From NCBI GenBank assembly GCA_003868215.1, contig QWDQ01000001.1, forward strand, positions 992,001 through 1,056,000: a stretch of 64,000 bases of DNA, in the 5' to 3' direction. Made by a program: the position numbers and the translations under genes. This DNA is from Pseudophaeomoniella oleicola (lineage: Eukaryota; Ascomycota; Eurotiomycetes; Phaeomoniellales; Phaeomoniellaceae). This document shows, in pieces, positions 47,601 through 60,230 of the stretch. Position 1 is the first letter of the stretch, and each line of letters begins with the position of its first letter. The notes under the pieces were generated by a model. That model was not told where the DNA came from. It ran no database searches and saw only the letters and a program-made list of their open reading frames with translations.

Positions 47601-48143
47601 CTGTAGCAAGTCCTCATGGCGTTTTGTATTCACGAAAGGGGTGAGCCATCGCAAGATCTTGGCCTGATATGCTTTGCTTTGATGGACAGCGACTTGACGC
47701 AATTCTGCTCTGCTTTCTAGAGCGGCCGCATATCCATCCACAAGGACCAGCTGATTTATCTGCTCGCAACGGCGATGGAGCTTGGCCATAGACTGGTTGA
47801 GGGAATCCGATCTTAGGGTTTTCTTCAATCTCTCTGACTTCTTTCTGAGAGAACACTTTGGCGAAATAATGAGTATATCAGCAAGCCTGTCGAGGTCGGC
47901 CTTGCAAGAGGTCACTATATCTCCCATTTCACCGCCTGCACTCGTGACATATTTTGCGCAGCTGGCCGGATCCCGCCACACTACTTCAAGTTTCTTGAAG
48001 AACTGCGTGTGTAAATCCAGTTCTTCACGAAAAGATCGGATATTGGCGGGAACATCCTTCCAATCTTGAATAAATTTGTCCAGTACGCCAGTGACTTGAA
48101 TAGAAAGGGAAACGATACCGATGATGCTGGCCGAAACATCCAT
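44613..48143 (-). CDS. STAND protein: fungal N-terminal domain, NACHT, ankyrin repeats
   Basis: Six exons: 48143-47465, 47370-47346, 47291-46686, 46628-45145, 45082-44903 and 44836-44613; 1065 residues. The N-terminus MDVSASIIGIVSLSIQVTGV, then LDKFIQDWKDVPANIRSFRE, matches the fungal N-terminal domain of STAND proteins (Helo-like). Following it are WLTPFVNTKRHEDLLQQCHP and GTCDWIFDDDAFLDW, the usual lead into NACHT. Walker A is GIPGVGKSVMM (226-236) and Walker B is FILLDGLDE (327-335), with CRLFLTSREN after it. Ankyrin repeats appear at about 670-743 (LTQLHLAIVVGLVAVVQVMI, NETPLHMAARSCDLPATELL) and 820-895 (GTPLQLAVIYRRKDLVEHLL, YSALELAQQ). Such proteins are cytosolic sensors in fungal non-self recognition (family knowledge). 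The 66-nt intron 44902-44837 is stop-free and a multiple of three, so its retention would insert 22 residues. Confidence 0.85.
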
Positions 48144-49112
48144 TCCGGTATAGAAGAAAAAGAAAGGGGGGGGATGGGGTTGGGGTAAATCAGAAAGATC
48201 CGAATGGAGAGTCTGTCAGACGGGTTGACATGGAGCCTGCGCAAGGTCTTCGTGACGACAGAGATCCCCAGAGTCCTGATGCACTGCGAAGGGTAGAGGT
48301 GAGAGCTCTTCAATATGTACTTTTCGAGGGACAATCTTCTACACCAAGGTCGAACTTTCCTTCGATTCACATGGCAACACATAGTTAAGCAGTGCCACCT
48401 TCGATGTCATGAAGAGGTGCAAGGCAGACCGGAAAGGCTGACGTGACGGCCGAATAGGCGCATACGTGCTGATTTGCTGTCCCTTGTCTACACCTATTGG
48501 GCCGCCGACACTTGCATTAGTGTCAGTGGCGCACCTCGTCTGGGCAGATAGACCTCAGTTGTGCGGGCTCTGGTTAGGGAATACAGCCTAAGCGTCCTCG
48601 TCCTCCTAGGAACGCAATTGCTGCGATTGAATGCAGAAGACTGCCCTACTCTTATAACAACATTGTTCCCTGAGAATTACCACAACGGACATGTCTCTGG
48701 CTTGTTTCACGATCCCGAAAATAAATGTGTAGCGTCAAAAGTCACTGTTATCTTTTGGTGGTATAGTCAATCAGGATGGTAGCTTCATACAATAACTGAG
48801 ATGTACCCTCCACACGCCGAGAAGGTGGTGTGCGACATTGCTGCCCAATGCAAACTAGAAAAGATCTTATGGCCTGCTTGATGTAACTTATACTGTATTC
48901 ATATTGTGCCAAAGTACTGTACCTCAAATGTGACTGCATCATGTGTAGAAGCAGAGCGATCTGAAACCGACATCAATAAATTCTTGGCGTGGAGAAGTTG
49001 CAATTCTTGATCTTGCTGTGTACCGTAGTCTGCTAATTCTCATATGCCTTCACCTATTCACATCTTAGTATAACAGCTCATGCCAACCAGACACGTCTAC
49101 TTGTAGCTGCGC
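48144..49112. promoter_or_regulatory. divergent promoter region
   Basis: Head-to-head spacer between the STAND gene and the mitochondrial protein gene. A plus-strand frame at 48561-48782 has no family features. Nothing else recognised. Confidence 0.45.
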
Positions 49113-50870
49113 ATGATGGTATCGAGAAACATAGTTCTTCCCATTCGCAGGATACCTCAGTTACTACGCCCTTTACGGCCGCCGAGCTTGTCACATCAAC
49201 CACCCAAACCCAGACATTTTACCCAGAACAGCCACAAGCTCCTTCTCGTGTCCTCGTCACATCCTCGTCCACAGCTCCCATTCCTTCATAATTCTGCATC
49301 AACTCGCCTTGGAAAGGTCACTGTTCGGACACAGATTAATCGTCTCATCTCGACCGAGCGGAAGGCCCGATGGAAAAAGACTCTGAGATGGCAGTTGCGG
49401 TTTCATCTTTACTTCTGGCCAGCAATCACACTTGTCGCCCTGGCTGCAACGTCCGCTAGGCAACTCCTTCTTGAACAAGAGTATCCTACACCGCCGGACT
49501 GGAGTCAATGGAGCCGATGGATAATGAGGAATCGCAAGGAGGCGGAACTGAGCGATGAAACTCGCCATGGCGCCATCAATTGGGGTTTCCTCGGAGAGGG
49601 ATATCTTGGACTGCTCAACAGACTTGAGACTGGTCCAGACTCGAAGGGAGTGAAGGAGGCGGAGGAAGGTGGTATTTTTGTCGATGGGATGGGAAAGACT
49701 GGATACGACGTGAGCTCGAAGAGTGGGCCTTGGAAGCAAGGATACTTTGAAGCGCTTATGGGTACAGCGAAAGTCGCCGAGAACCTCGAAGGGTGGGTCA
49801 AACATAGGGATGGTAAAGGCCGAAGCTATCCTCCAGAGATGGTGGCGAGTCCCGACAATCCAGAACCTGTATCGATACCGAAGAATTGGAGGGGCACGCC
49901 ACCGAGCATCGAGGATGCTGTTCCGGCTTTCGACAGTCCAGCTACCTATTATGCACGGATCCTCACTACGACTGGGCTCACGACTCGGATGAAAACGGAT
50001 GCTGCGATGGCGTGGGCCGACTGGCTTGACTTCAAGGGCCTGCATGATACTGCAGAGGAAGTGTTGAAATGGGGAATGGACATTGCTGCCAATGGAATGA
50101 AACTGCCTCAACTGAGTGATGTTATAGATATGAGAAAGGGTGCATTTGTGGCAAAGGATTCGACGAAGATATCCGAGAACATGCTTAAGACAAGTACGGC
50201 CCTTGCAGTCCATTATGCTCGTTCGGGAAGCGTGGAAAAGGCGTTGCCGTTGTTCTTGGGGATCATGAAAATTCGAAGAGACATGGCACCTATGATGAAG
50301 CCTCAGCGGGAGCTATCTCTGGTCGATGCAGACGGAGGCATTTTCGAAGATGTCTTTAAATTGATCAGAGGGCCGGGTTATCCACGACTACCATCATCTG
50401 GTGACGAGCCCCCAAGCCAGTCACTGAAGGAAGCATGTGAGCAGACGGGAATCATGACCTATGTTGGCGAAATTCTGTTTGCCACATCATCTCATGACGA
50501 AGGGCTTTCATGGACTAGAGATGCTGTCGATGGAGCAGAATCCGTGCTCGCGGCGATGGAACAGCAGGCAGCTAGAGAAGGAAAAGGCAAATGTGAGGAG
50601 TGTCTAGAGACTGGTCTGTTAAACTGGCAGATGATGGTCACTAGCCTCGCTACCGAAGCTGCTAGGAAAGAAGGTCAAGAGGGCAGCAAAGACACGAAAG
50701 CAAGTTGGTTTGGAACTTGGAAGAAAGCAGAGTCTGAGCAAGAGAGGTGGCGACGAGAGCAAGAGCAAATTCAGTTAAGGATTGAGAGGACAAAGCATTT
50801 GCTCAAAGATCGGTTTGGCCAAGTTCAGGTTCTGCCTCCAAAGGGAAGCTCAACATTTCTGACTACTTGA
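49113..50870 (+). CDS. mitochondrial membrane protein with helical repeats (family often mislabelled MFS maltose permease)
   Basis: An intronless 585-residue frame. The N-terminus MMVSRNIVLPIRRIPQLLRP, followed by a Pro/His/Arg-rich 70 residues, is a plausible mitochondrial leader. One membrane segment lies at about 99-116 (LYFWPAITLVALAATSA). After it come PTPPDWSQWSRWIMRNRKEA, GAINWGFLGEGYLGLLNRLE, GYDVSSKSGPWKQGYFEALM, DSPATYYARILTTTGLTTRM and AMAWADWLDFKGLHDTAEEV, the last parts resembling TPR-like helical pairs. From memory this family is listed in many Aspergillus-type genomes as 'MFS maltose permease', which is implausible: there is one membrane segment and no transporter signature. 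The role is unknown; an inner-membrane scaffold or assembly role is inference. The Met at 49116 is an alternative start. Confidence 0.78.
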   Translation: MMVSRNIVLPIRRIPQLLRPLRPPSLSHQPPKPRHFTQNSHKLLLVSSSHPRPQLPFLHNSASTRLGKVTVRTQINRLISTERKARWKKTLRWQLRFHLYFWPAITLVALAATSARQLLLEQEYPTPPDWSQWSRWIMRNRKEAELSDETRHGAINWGFLGEGYLGLLNRLETGPDSKGVKEAEEGGIFVDGMGKTGYDVSSKSGPWKQGYFEALMGTAKVAENLEGWVKHRDGKGRSYPPEMVASPDNPEPVSIPKNWRGTPPSIEDAVPAFDSPATYYARILTTTGLTTRMKTDAAMAWADWLDFKGLHDTAEEVLKWGMDIAANGMKLPQLSDVIDMRKGAFVAKDSTKISENMLKTSTALAVHYARSGSVEKALPLFLGIMKIRRDMAPMMKPQRELSLVDADGGIFEDVFKLIRGPGYPRLPSSGDEPPSQSLKEACEQTGIMTYVGEILFATSSHDEGLSWTRDAVDGAESVLAAMEQQAAREGKGKCEECLETGLLNWQMMVTSLATEAARKEGQEGSKDTKASWFGTWKKAESEQERWRREQEQIQLRIERTKHLLKDRFGQVQVLPPKGSSTFLTT

Positions 50871-51117
50871 GTGTGCGTTTAAATTCTTATATCTATATGT
50901 ATGATACCCTTTCTTATTCATGGAGCACATTATGTTTCTTCTCATGCGTACTATCATTCTGGTGTTCTATGTGAACTGTACTTTGAGAAATCTCCTTCAT
51001 CACGGGGGCACCATCACTATCGGAGCACTTCAGGACTACTTGTCTCTAGTATCAGAACTCAACAGACCTCTTCAATTTCGCAGTTCAATATTCTAGACAC
51101 TGATTGAAGGTGAAACT

Positions 51118-52542
51118 ATGGTTGGCGTCGCCCTTTTCCCAGCTGCGGCTGTCTCTGTTCAGATGACTATGTTTACGCCGAAAATAACCCTTCGCAAGCT
51201 TTTGTTTGTCACCTCCCTCATTGTCGCGTTCTCGCTTGGTCGGGTATTTGATGACTGGATGGTGAGCCGCTGAAGACCTCTGCTTGAAAAAATAACCGAG
51301 AATTGATATCCGATTGATCAGCGACGTAGCGACGACTGCCATTTCAATCGAGAATTCGGTCATCTCACACGAAGCCTCATCATCAATACAACTCATGGCC
51401 CATTCCCACCACCTGAAGCGGTCACCGAACGTACTCCGGATTCAATCGACACGTTCGCCTCGTACAAATGGCACGACCATCCACAATGTCAGATCTCGAG
51501 TCTTGATCTCCATTCTCCATTTGCGCCACTATGTTCTGACCGCAGATCCTTTCTCACGGCGTTTTCGAACGGTGGGAGGATTGGAAAGAACGCTCCATTC
51601 ATGCCGAGAGGGTGTGATATGCGGTGGTATTCGACGGAGGAGGTATGTGAAATCCTCAGTCGTTTCGAAAGAGTTATCGTGGTGGGGGACAGTATGATGA
51701 GACACATTGTAGGCGCGATCAATGTGCTGATACGACGAGATCTTGGATATGGGGCTGTCACGGATTGGAACTTCAACCAGGAGGAACGGTAAGATGAACC
51801 GAGCAGACGGTGAACGGTTCTACTGACCCTAACGAAAGGGACGACTGCTTTTGTAACCAGCAATTCAATGTTAAAGCTTGTTCAGTGCAGGGCATATTTA
51901 AGACATCGGATGTTGAGTTAAACGATCCCAGTTCAGTAGCATGCGGCCTAGGAAAGATCGATCTTATCAGTGAGCTGCTCTGTCTTCTCTAATCCTATCG
52001 TCTACTAACCAAAAATCTTGATACCAGTTGAGATGATGCTGAAGTGGCCCCCGCCCTCGGAAGAAACAGCTCGTCTTCGGTCTCTACTCTCCACGACTAA
52101 ACCCAACAGACCGTATGCATTTGTACTCGGTCATGGTCTCTGGAATGACCTCGATCTGGTCTCGACTGTGAATTGGATCACCGAGATCATCTCGCAAGCG
52201 GAATCCGCCGCTCCTTATCTCGCTACGCAGGACGCACTCTTCCCACGCTTGATGGTCACTCCAAACGCCGCCGGTCCCATGAAACCTGACCAATGGATTG
52301 TCTCACAGGGCGACAAAGCGCTGCAGTGGTTCGAAGAGAGCGTGAGCGAAGATTGTAGAGAACGTTGGCCAGGAATAGAACAAGGCGGATCAAAGAAGAT
52401 TGGTGTTGAGCACATGGGCACGTGGAATATGAGCATTCAGGCGGAGAAGTACGACGGAGTGCACTTAGATCTAAAAGGAAATCTAATAAAGGCGATGGGG
52501 GTGCTGAATTGGCTGGCCGGCGTGCCAGTGCACGACTGGTGA
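51118..52542 (+). CDS. SGNH/PC-esterase-like type II membrane protein
   Basis: Four exons (51118-51261, 51322-51788, 51839-51969, 52028-52542) give 418 residues. A hydrophobic segment at about 26-42 (KLLFVTSLIVAFSLGRV) near the N-terminus predicts a signal anchor. The first catalytic block is VIVVGDSMMRHIVGAI with G170-D171-S172. The last is YDGVHLDLKGN with D390-G391-V392-H393; GDS plus D-x-x-H is the catalytic layout of SGNH hydrolases of the PC-esterase/TBL/Cas1 type. Between them are LGYGAVTDWNFNQEERDDCF, CNQQFNVKACSVQGIF and FVLGHGLWNDLDL, the last likely the oxyanion block (GHGLWND). Such enzymes add or remove O-acetyl groups on glycans in the Golgi or at the surface; substrate unknown. 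All three junctions keep frame and family-like sequence. Confidence 0.8.
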
Positions 52543-55473
<2,931 letters not shown>

Positions 55474-56720
55474 GGCATGCAAATGAATCCTGTACTCGAA
55501 CCTTCGAATAGAACACAAATCAACACTCGTTATATCTGGCTCAAGTAGCCAGCTTCTTGGGATTAGGGCCATAGAGTAGCAATTGAATCTTACGTCATGA
55601 TATACATCGACCTTGACACTTCTGTGTAGCACATGAGCCAGTGACTATTTCGAACCTATGATAACTCACACAGTGCATATTTAGGGCTGAGGCCCACCTG
55701 ATATGGTACCATGCGTTCCATGACACCACCGGTCCCAATGCACAGTATATTTTTTGCCTTTCCCAGCACGGCCAGGGAAGCAGATTCAGTCCGTCTAATC
55801 CTCGCTTACACTTTGTACGTAGGCAGAAACAGCCTCGAGAATGTCCACGTAAGACCTAAGCACAACGGACTCTATCACTTTGACCGCCATGTTTTCTCTC
55901 CATGTGACTGACGAAGTGGATACGGTCGACGTACTAACCCAAGGACTAGGGGAAGGAAGTGTGCCAGCTTGATCCATGTAGGATTCCAGAGAACAGAAGG
56001 AAGTTTTCTCATGAAGGGACGTCGAAACGGACGTAACCACTTCGCGTAAACATGAAGAGAATCCACATGGAAAGATGGCGGTACGATGATATTCACTAAT
56101 CTACGAGCCATATCTACGGACACCGAGAGATCCGCAACCTCTACTGTACTGCCAAGGCCACAGCTGACAATGCATTGCAGATTTCTTGACCTGGGTTCGG
56201 ACGGGATTGATGGTGCGAAACGCTGTATGAGTTTACGTGTAGGGAACTGGTGGGACTTAGTTCTGAATCTCATAAGCGACGGTGTGAGTTCTTTCCCGGA
56301 GAAAGGTTGCTGCATCGCATTACCGTTCTGAGGATTCGGGGCGTCGAGGGTTGTCGGGATTTATTCATTCTGCTTCTTAGGGTTAATTTATCTGTATGAC
56401 GAAGACTGAAATAGTAATACAGGTAAGCGTCTTTGATGTTGAGGATATTAAGGAACTCTGGATGTGTCGTGTGGTCTGAGATTGCCTTTTTGGTATTAGC
56501 GTCCCCCTTTCTGTTTTGTTTTGATAGACTATTCACTCAATCGAGACAACAGCATCGATGGGAAGAAGACGTTCGGCCATGAGTGTCTAAGGGGATCGGG
56601 ATCTGGGCTGCGCTGAGCGTGGGAAATTTGGACAAATGCAACCTTGGATCGTATAACTCTTGGATTCGTGACACTAACATACTAACATACTAACATAGCT
56701 AGGAATCTTCAATCCTACTC
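55474..56720. other. convergent region between halogenase and cupin genes
   Basis: 1.25 kb tail-to-tail spacer. A minus-strand frame at 55875-56315 (MQQPFSGKELTPSLMRFRTK and on) shows somewhat protein-like sequence around DMARRLVNIIVPPSFHVD, but I recognise no family and no convincing second exon. ACTAACAT is repeated three times near 56671-56696. Confidence 0.45.
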
Positions 56721-57371
56721 TTAACTCTTTTCCCAACCCTCAAGGTTCACAACCTCAGGCTTGCTTCCAGATCTGGTGATGATCCACTCCACCTCCTCAT
56801 CTCCATTGTTCACTTCTTGATGTTCAGCATACCTATAGCAAATTATCGTCAGTGCAAAAAGCCCAGGACCCGAAAATAAGGAGGGGCATGAAATCTCCAT
56901 ACGCGGGTATTATGGCGAAATCACCAGGTGATAGATCATGTCTATCCTTGCCGTGATTGAACACAACGGTGCCGTGTCCCCTTGATGCATAGACGATCGT
57001 ATCTGTCGTTGCCTTGATGTCAGACAAAATCACCGCAAAGCCCTGAGAATATTTTCCAACCTTGTGGTCCATGATGATGGACTGCGGAGCTGGAATGCGG
57101 TTGCGCGAGCATGACTGTAGGGGTAGCAAGTCAATTTTCAGAGTTACGGTCAAAGTTTTGCTAATTGTTGAGATGATATACCGGAAGCACTTATGTTGTC
57201 TGATTTGCCGACGATGGCTCCTTTACGGACCATGCCTTCTGTGGCTCCTGGTGCGAGAAACGTCAGTTTCCTGAGGTTGGATGATTGACACGGGGATTGA
57301 GGATCGGTGATTGTACCGCCAGTGCTCGCATCCAACTCCGAAGATCGAGTGACTTCGACTGCTTTTGCCAT
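56721..57371 (-). CDS. small cupin-domain protein
   Basis: Four exons on the minus strand (57371-57191, 57114-57061, 57002-56903, 56832-56721) encode 148 residues. The joined cupin reads ARPHSSS-like AQPHSSSAVHHHGPQDTIVY (His73-75), then ASRGHGTVVFNHGKDRHDLS, PGDFAIIPAYAEHQEVNNGD and VEWIITRSGSKPEVVNLEGW. This is the two-motif cupin fold with metal-ligand candidates HxHxxxxE-like (HHHG) and the later His of EHQ. The N-terminal 60 residues include LRKLTFLAPGATEGMVRKGA. The second intron begins GTTGGA, a weaker donor, but both sides keep frame. Small fungal cupins of this type have no settled reaction. It is convergent with the halogenase, 1.25 kb apart, so a shared pathway is possible but unproven. 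Confidence 0.82.
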
Positions 57372-58350
57372 CCTGATATATATCGCCTTTTTATAGAGCG
57401 TGATGCCAACTTAGAAGTATATTATTGCGATGATGGCACAATTGAATGGAATTGTTTGCCCATCTTGACTATATCAGAGTTGACATCATAGTGGAGTCGT
57501 TCGGGCCGACGTTCCCGTTAATCACAGCGGCAGCGACATATACGATAACATACACTCACCAAAAGTGGCATCCTCTCACCTTATTAGCTGAGCCCATGTC
57601 TAGGGAGCAGAAGAAAACGCTGTTGTGACAAAGTCTGGCTACTTAAATCACCCTGAGCAACGACTGCGCTGGTCCTGAGCATCTCCTTGATGTGTTTGAG
57701 TAGTAGGTGCTCAAGCGTCAGGGCTCTTCCATCTATTCATAATACAGAGGGCTTACTCTTCTATCCGTGGCTAAAGACCAGCTTGCTAGGTGGGACGCTT
57801 CATCCTGAGGAGGGTTGTCGATATCCCACGGATAGGACAATGCGGTACCGAAAGACTGGAGACCGAAATGTTGAGAAAAATGAACGGGATAATGTACAGC
57901 CACCGTGCAGACTATTGGCTTTTGCAGTCTCCTGGAATGGTCCTGAGACTGATGTTGATCACGAACTATCTTCAATAACGAATGGAAATTACGCTCCATG
58001 GTTGTGATAGGCGTGAAGATGCGTTATGAATTGCTGTGGACCACATGTTGCAATTTTCAAGGCCGAAGTCAACTACATACATATTCGGTAATTTGTCTTC
58101 ACCAGGTATAGACCTACCGAAATGTCTGGGTGTTCGGCGTGTCGCGACTGGAGTCTAAAATTGGTGAAGCTATGGGTAAGTCTGAGGTACATAAGATCAA
58201 GCGCGACTTCGCAACTGATATTGATACATGAACACGCACAATCTTGTCGACAAGGAAGCAAGAATATCGGCGCTGAATCAATCAATCGTAACCCGGTATC
58301 AAACGATCTTCTTCCTCTATTAACTGCGAATACACAAGCGTCCGCCGGTG
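57372..58350. promoter_or_regulatory. divergent promoter region cupin / F-box gene
   Basis: Head-to-head spacer. The frames at 57687-58007 (+), 57733-57999 (-) and 58073-58357 (-) show no family features. No specific site recognised. Confidence 0.45.
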
Positions 58351-59325
58351 ATGTCACATCAATCTGTCGAAGTGTGAGTTTGCTCTGTCCATGATTCCAT
58401 CAGCTACACAATGGCACCTTTGTCGCTAACTTTGTATAGGGTTCAACCACTGGTACGTCGGGAAGAGACTATCAAACCCCCCTGCGTGTCTCTTCTTGAC
58501 TTGCCGACAGAGTTGCGGTTCATGATATTCCGTTACCTCCTCAAATTGGCCTACAAGGAAAAGGAAACATGCAAAACCGTAAAGGCCCTCATGCTCACGT
58601 GCAAAACGTTGTCACATGAAGCACAGACAATTTTCTACTCCGACAATGTTTTCAAACTCGAATATATAGAGCAAGCTCAAGATGCAAGAGAAAAATGCCT
58701 AAGGACGAGTTTGACAATATCTGATCCCGGAAGCAGATATCACAACCTTGTTCCTGCTTTGGACTTTTGGCCCTCAAAGCCAACGTTGTCCTATTTTTCG
58801 ATAATTCTGAATTTGCTTTACGATTACGATATGCCGAGGCTGGCAACCGTGAGTATTCCATTGATTCTCCGAAAGAGCCTTCTCTGGGACCACAAGGAGT
58901 CAAATATGACAAGTCTGTTAAAAGGATTTGACCCGAAGAAGCACCGCGGCGGGAAATGGGAAGAACTCTTGAAAGAACTGAGGATTATCATTACAGTTAT
59001 CCAACTGATTGCTGCAAGGTATCCGTCACTTAACATATTACACCTTGCTTCCTGCAAAGATGAACCTGGCCTTCTCAAGTTCATTATCGCTTCGCAAGAA
59101 TCCACAACTGAAAAGGTGAAGAACATGGATTGGAATATGCGCCAGTTCATAGGAAGCACCTTTAAGCAAATCTCGGTCGGAAAGTTCACTAGAGGCGCAG
59201 ACGATCCCAGGCCTATAACAGAGCCCTTGATGATGGCTGTTGAGGCTCATGAGAAGTTTTCAGACCAAACCCAGAAGAAGAGACGCAGAAGCGGGCGCAT
59301 ACAAGCTCAAAAAGAGATAAGCTAG
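58351..59325 (+). CDS. F-box-like protein
   Basis: Two exons (58351-58373, 58440-59325) give 302 residues. The start MSHQSVEV is joined to VQPLVRREETIKPPCVSLLD by a 66-nt intron with GTGAGT donor, GCTAAC branch and TATAG acceptor. An uninterrupted reading from 58411 would begin inside that intron and is rejected. The F-box-like segment is LLDLPTELRFMIFRYLLKLA (about 26-46), followed by CKTVKALMLTCKTLSHEAQT and IFYSDNVFKLEY, the usual layout of mould F-box proteins with a short N-terminal box. The rest is helical without a recognised repeat and ends in a basic tail (KKRRRSGRIQAQK). It could recruit a substrate to an SCF ubiquitin ligase through Skp1; the substrate is unknown. Confidence 0.75.
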
Positions 59326-60230
59326 GAAGACCAAGAAACTGCAGGTAAACCAGGAAGAAATGGTGAACAAAATCGACGGGTTTCAAGGAGAAAAGGAGCG
59401 ACTTGAATATAGTGACGATGGTCTGTCGGATATGCCACACCGGCTTTGAACAGTAATCAGAGTACAAAGAGCAATATCAGCGACAAGACATGTACGGACC
59501 TTTGCATGATACGATTCAAGCGTGCAGAACGTTCACCAAGATCTAAAAACACGGGGGATTCAGATTGTGGGAAGCAACATCAGTCGACCGATGACAGCGG
59601 ATCTAGCGAGAAGACCATGGCTTTCATTTCTCATTGTTAGTCTATTTTGTATTGTCTACCAAGTGTGCGTGTGTGTGTAAGTGTGTGTGTGTAAGTGTGT
59701 GTGTGTGTATGGTGACTTTCTTTAATGGTTGATGGTCAGGGCGTAACAACAAGGGAAAGGCACAGCGGAGCGTACTTCGCAAGGGTTTCATTATTCCAAG
59801 GTAGTCTGAAGACATGTGTGATCACTTTCTAGATTCAAAATATGGATTTTCCCAAGAAAATCATTCAATTCTGCTACCTTTCTCGCTTGCTGTATGTTGT
59901 GACGAAGAGGAAGCACCGGTGACCTGTAAGTGAACTTGTCACCGGTGAGAGACCAACCGTTAAGATCGCCGTTCGACCCTTTCTCCATACGCTATGATTC
60001 ATTGATCGGACACTGTGAGTTGATGATTGACTTCTACTGAGCATGTCTACTCACTGCATAAGCGAGATGGTGTCTGGCTCCTTTCATCGAAAAGGGGGAA
60101 AGAAGCACTAGTCCACTTTTGGCAACATCGTCTAACCTTCCTCATCGCTCATCCAGCTTGAGCCTCCCTGCGACATTTGTCTTTATAGTCGCATCGTACG
60201 TATCAAAAAGCGCGAGCGTAAGAAAACACG
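59326..60230. other. intergenic region with GT microsatellite
   Basis: 3' UTR of the F-box gene and promoter of the RBM5-like gene. A GT-rich microsatellite broken by two AA interruptions spans about 59662-59708. No coding sequence recognised. Confidence 0.55.

Noticed and set aside
55875-56315. Minus-strand 146-codon frame between the halogenase and cupin genes
   Set aside because: Partly protein-like, but its second half loses that character and no family or exon partner was recognised.
58122-58394. Plus-strand frame overlapping the F-box first exon
   Set aside because: Its frame does not join to the F-box exon at the GTGAGT donor, whereas the ATG at 58351 does.
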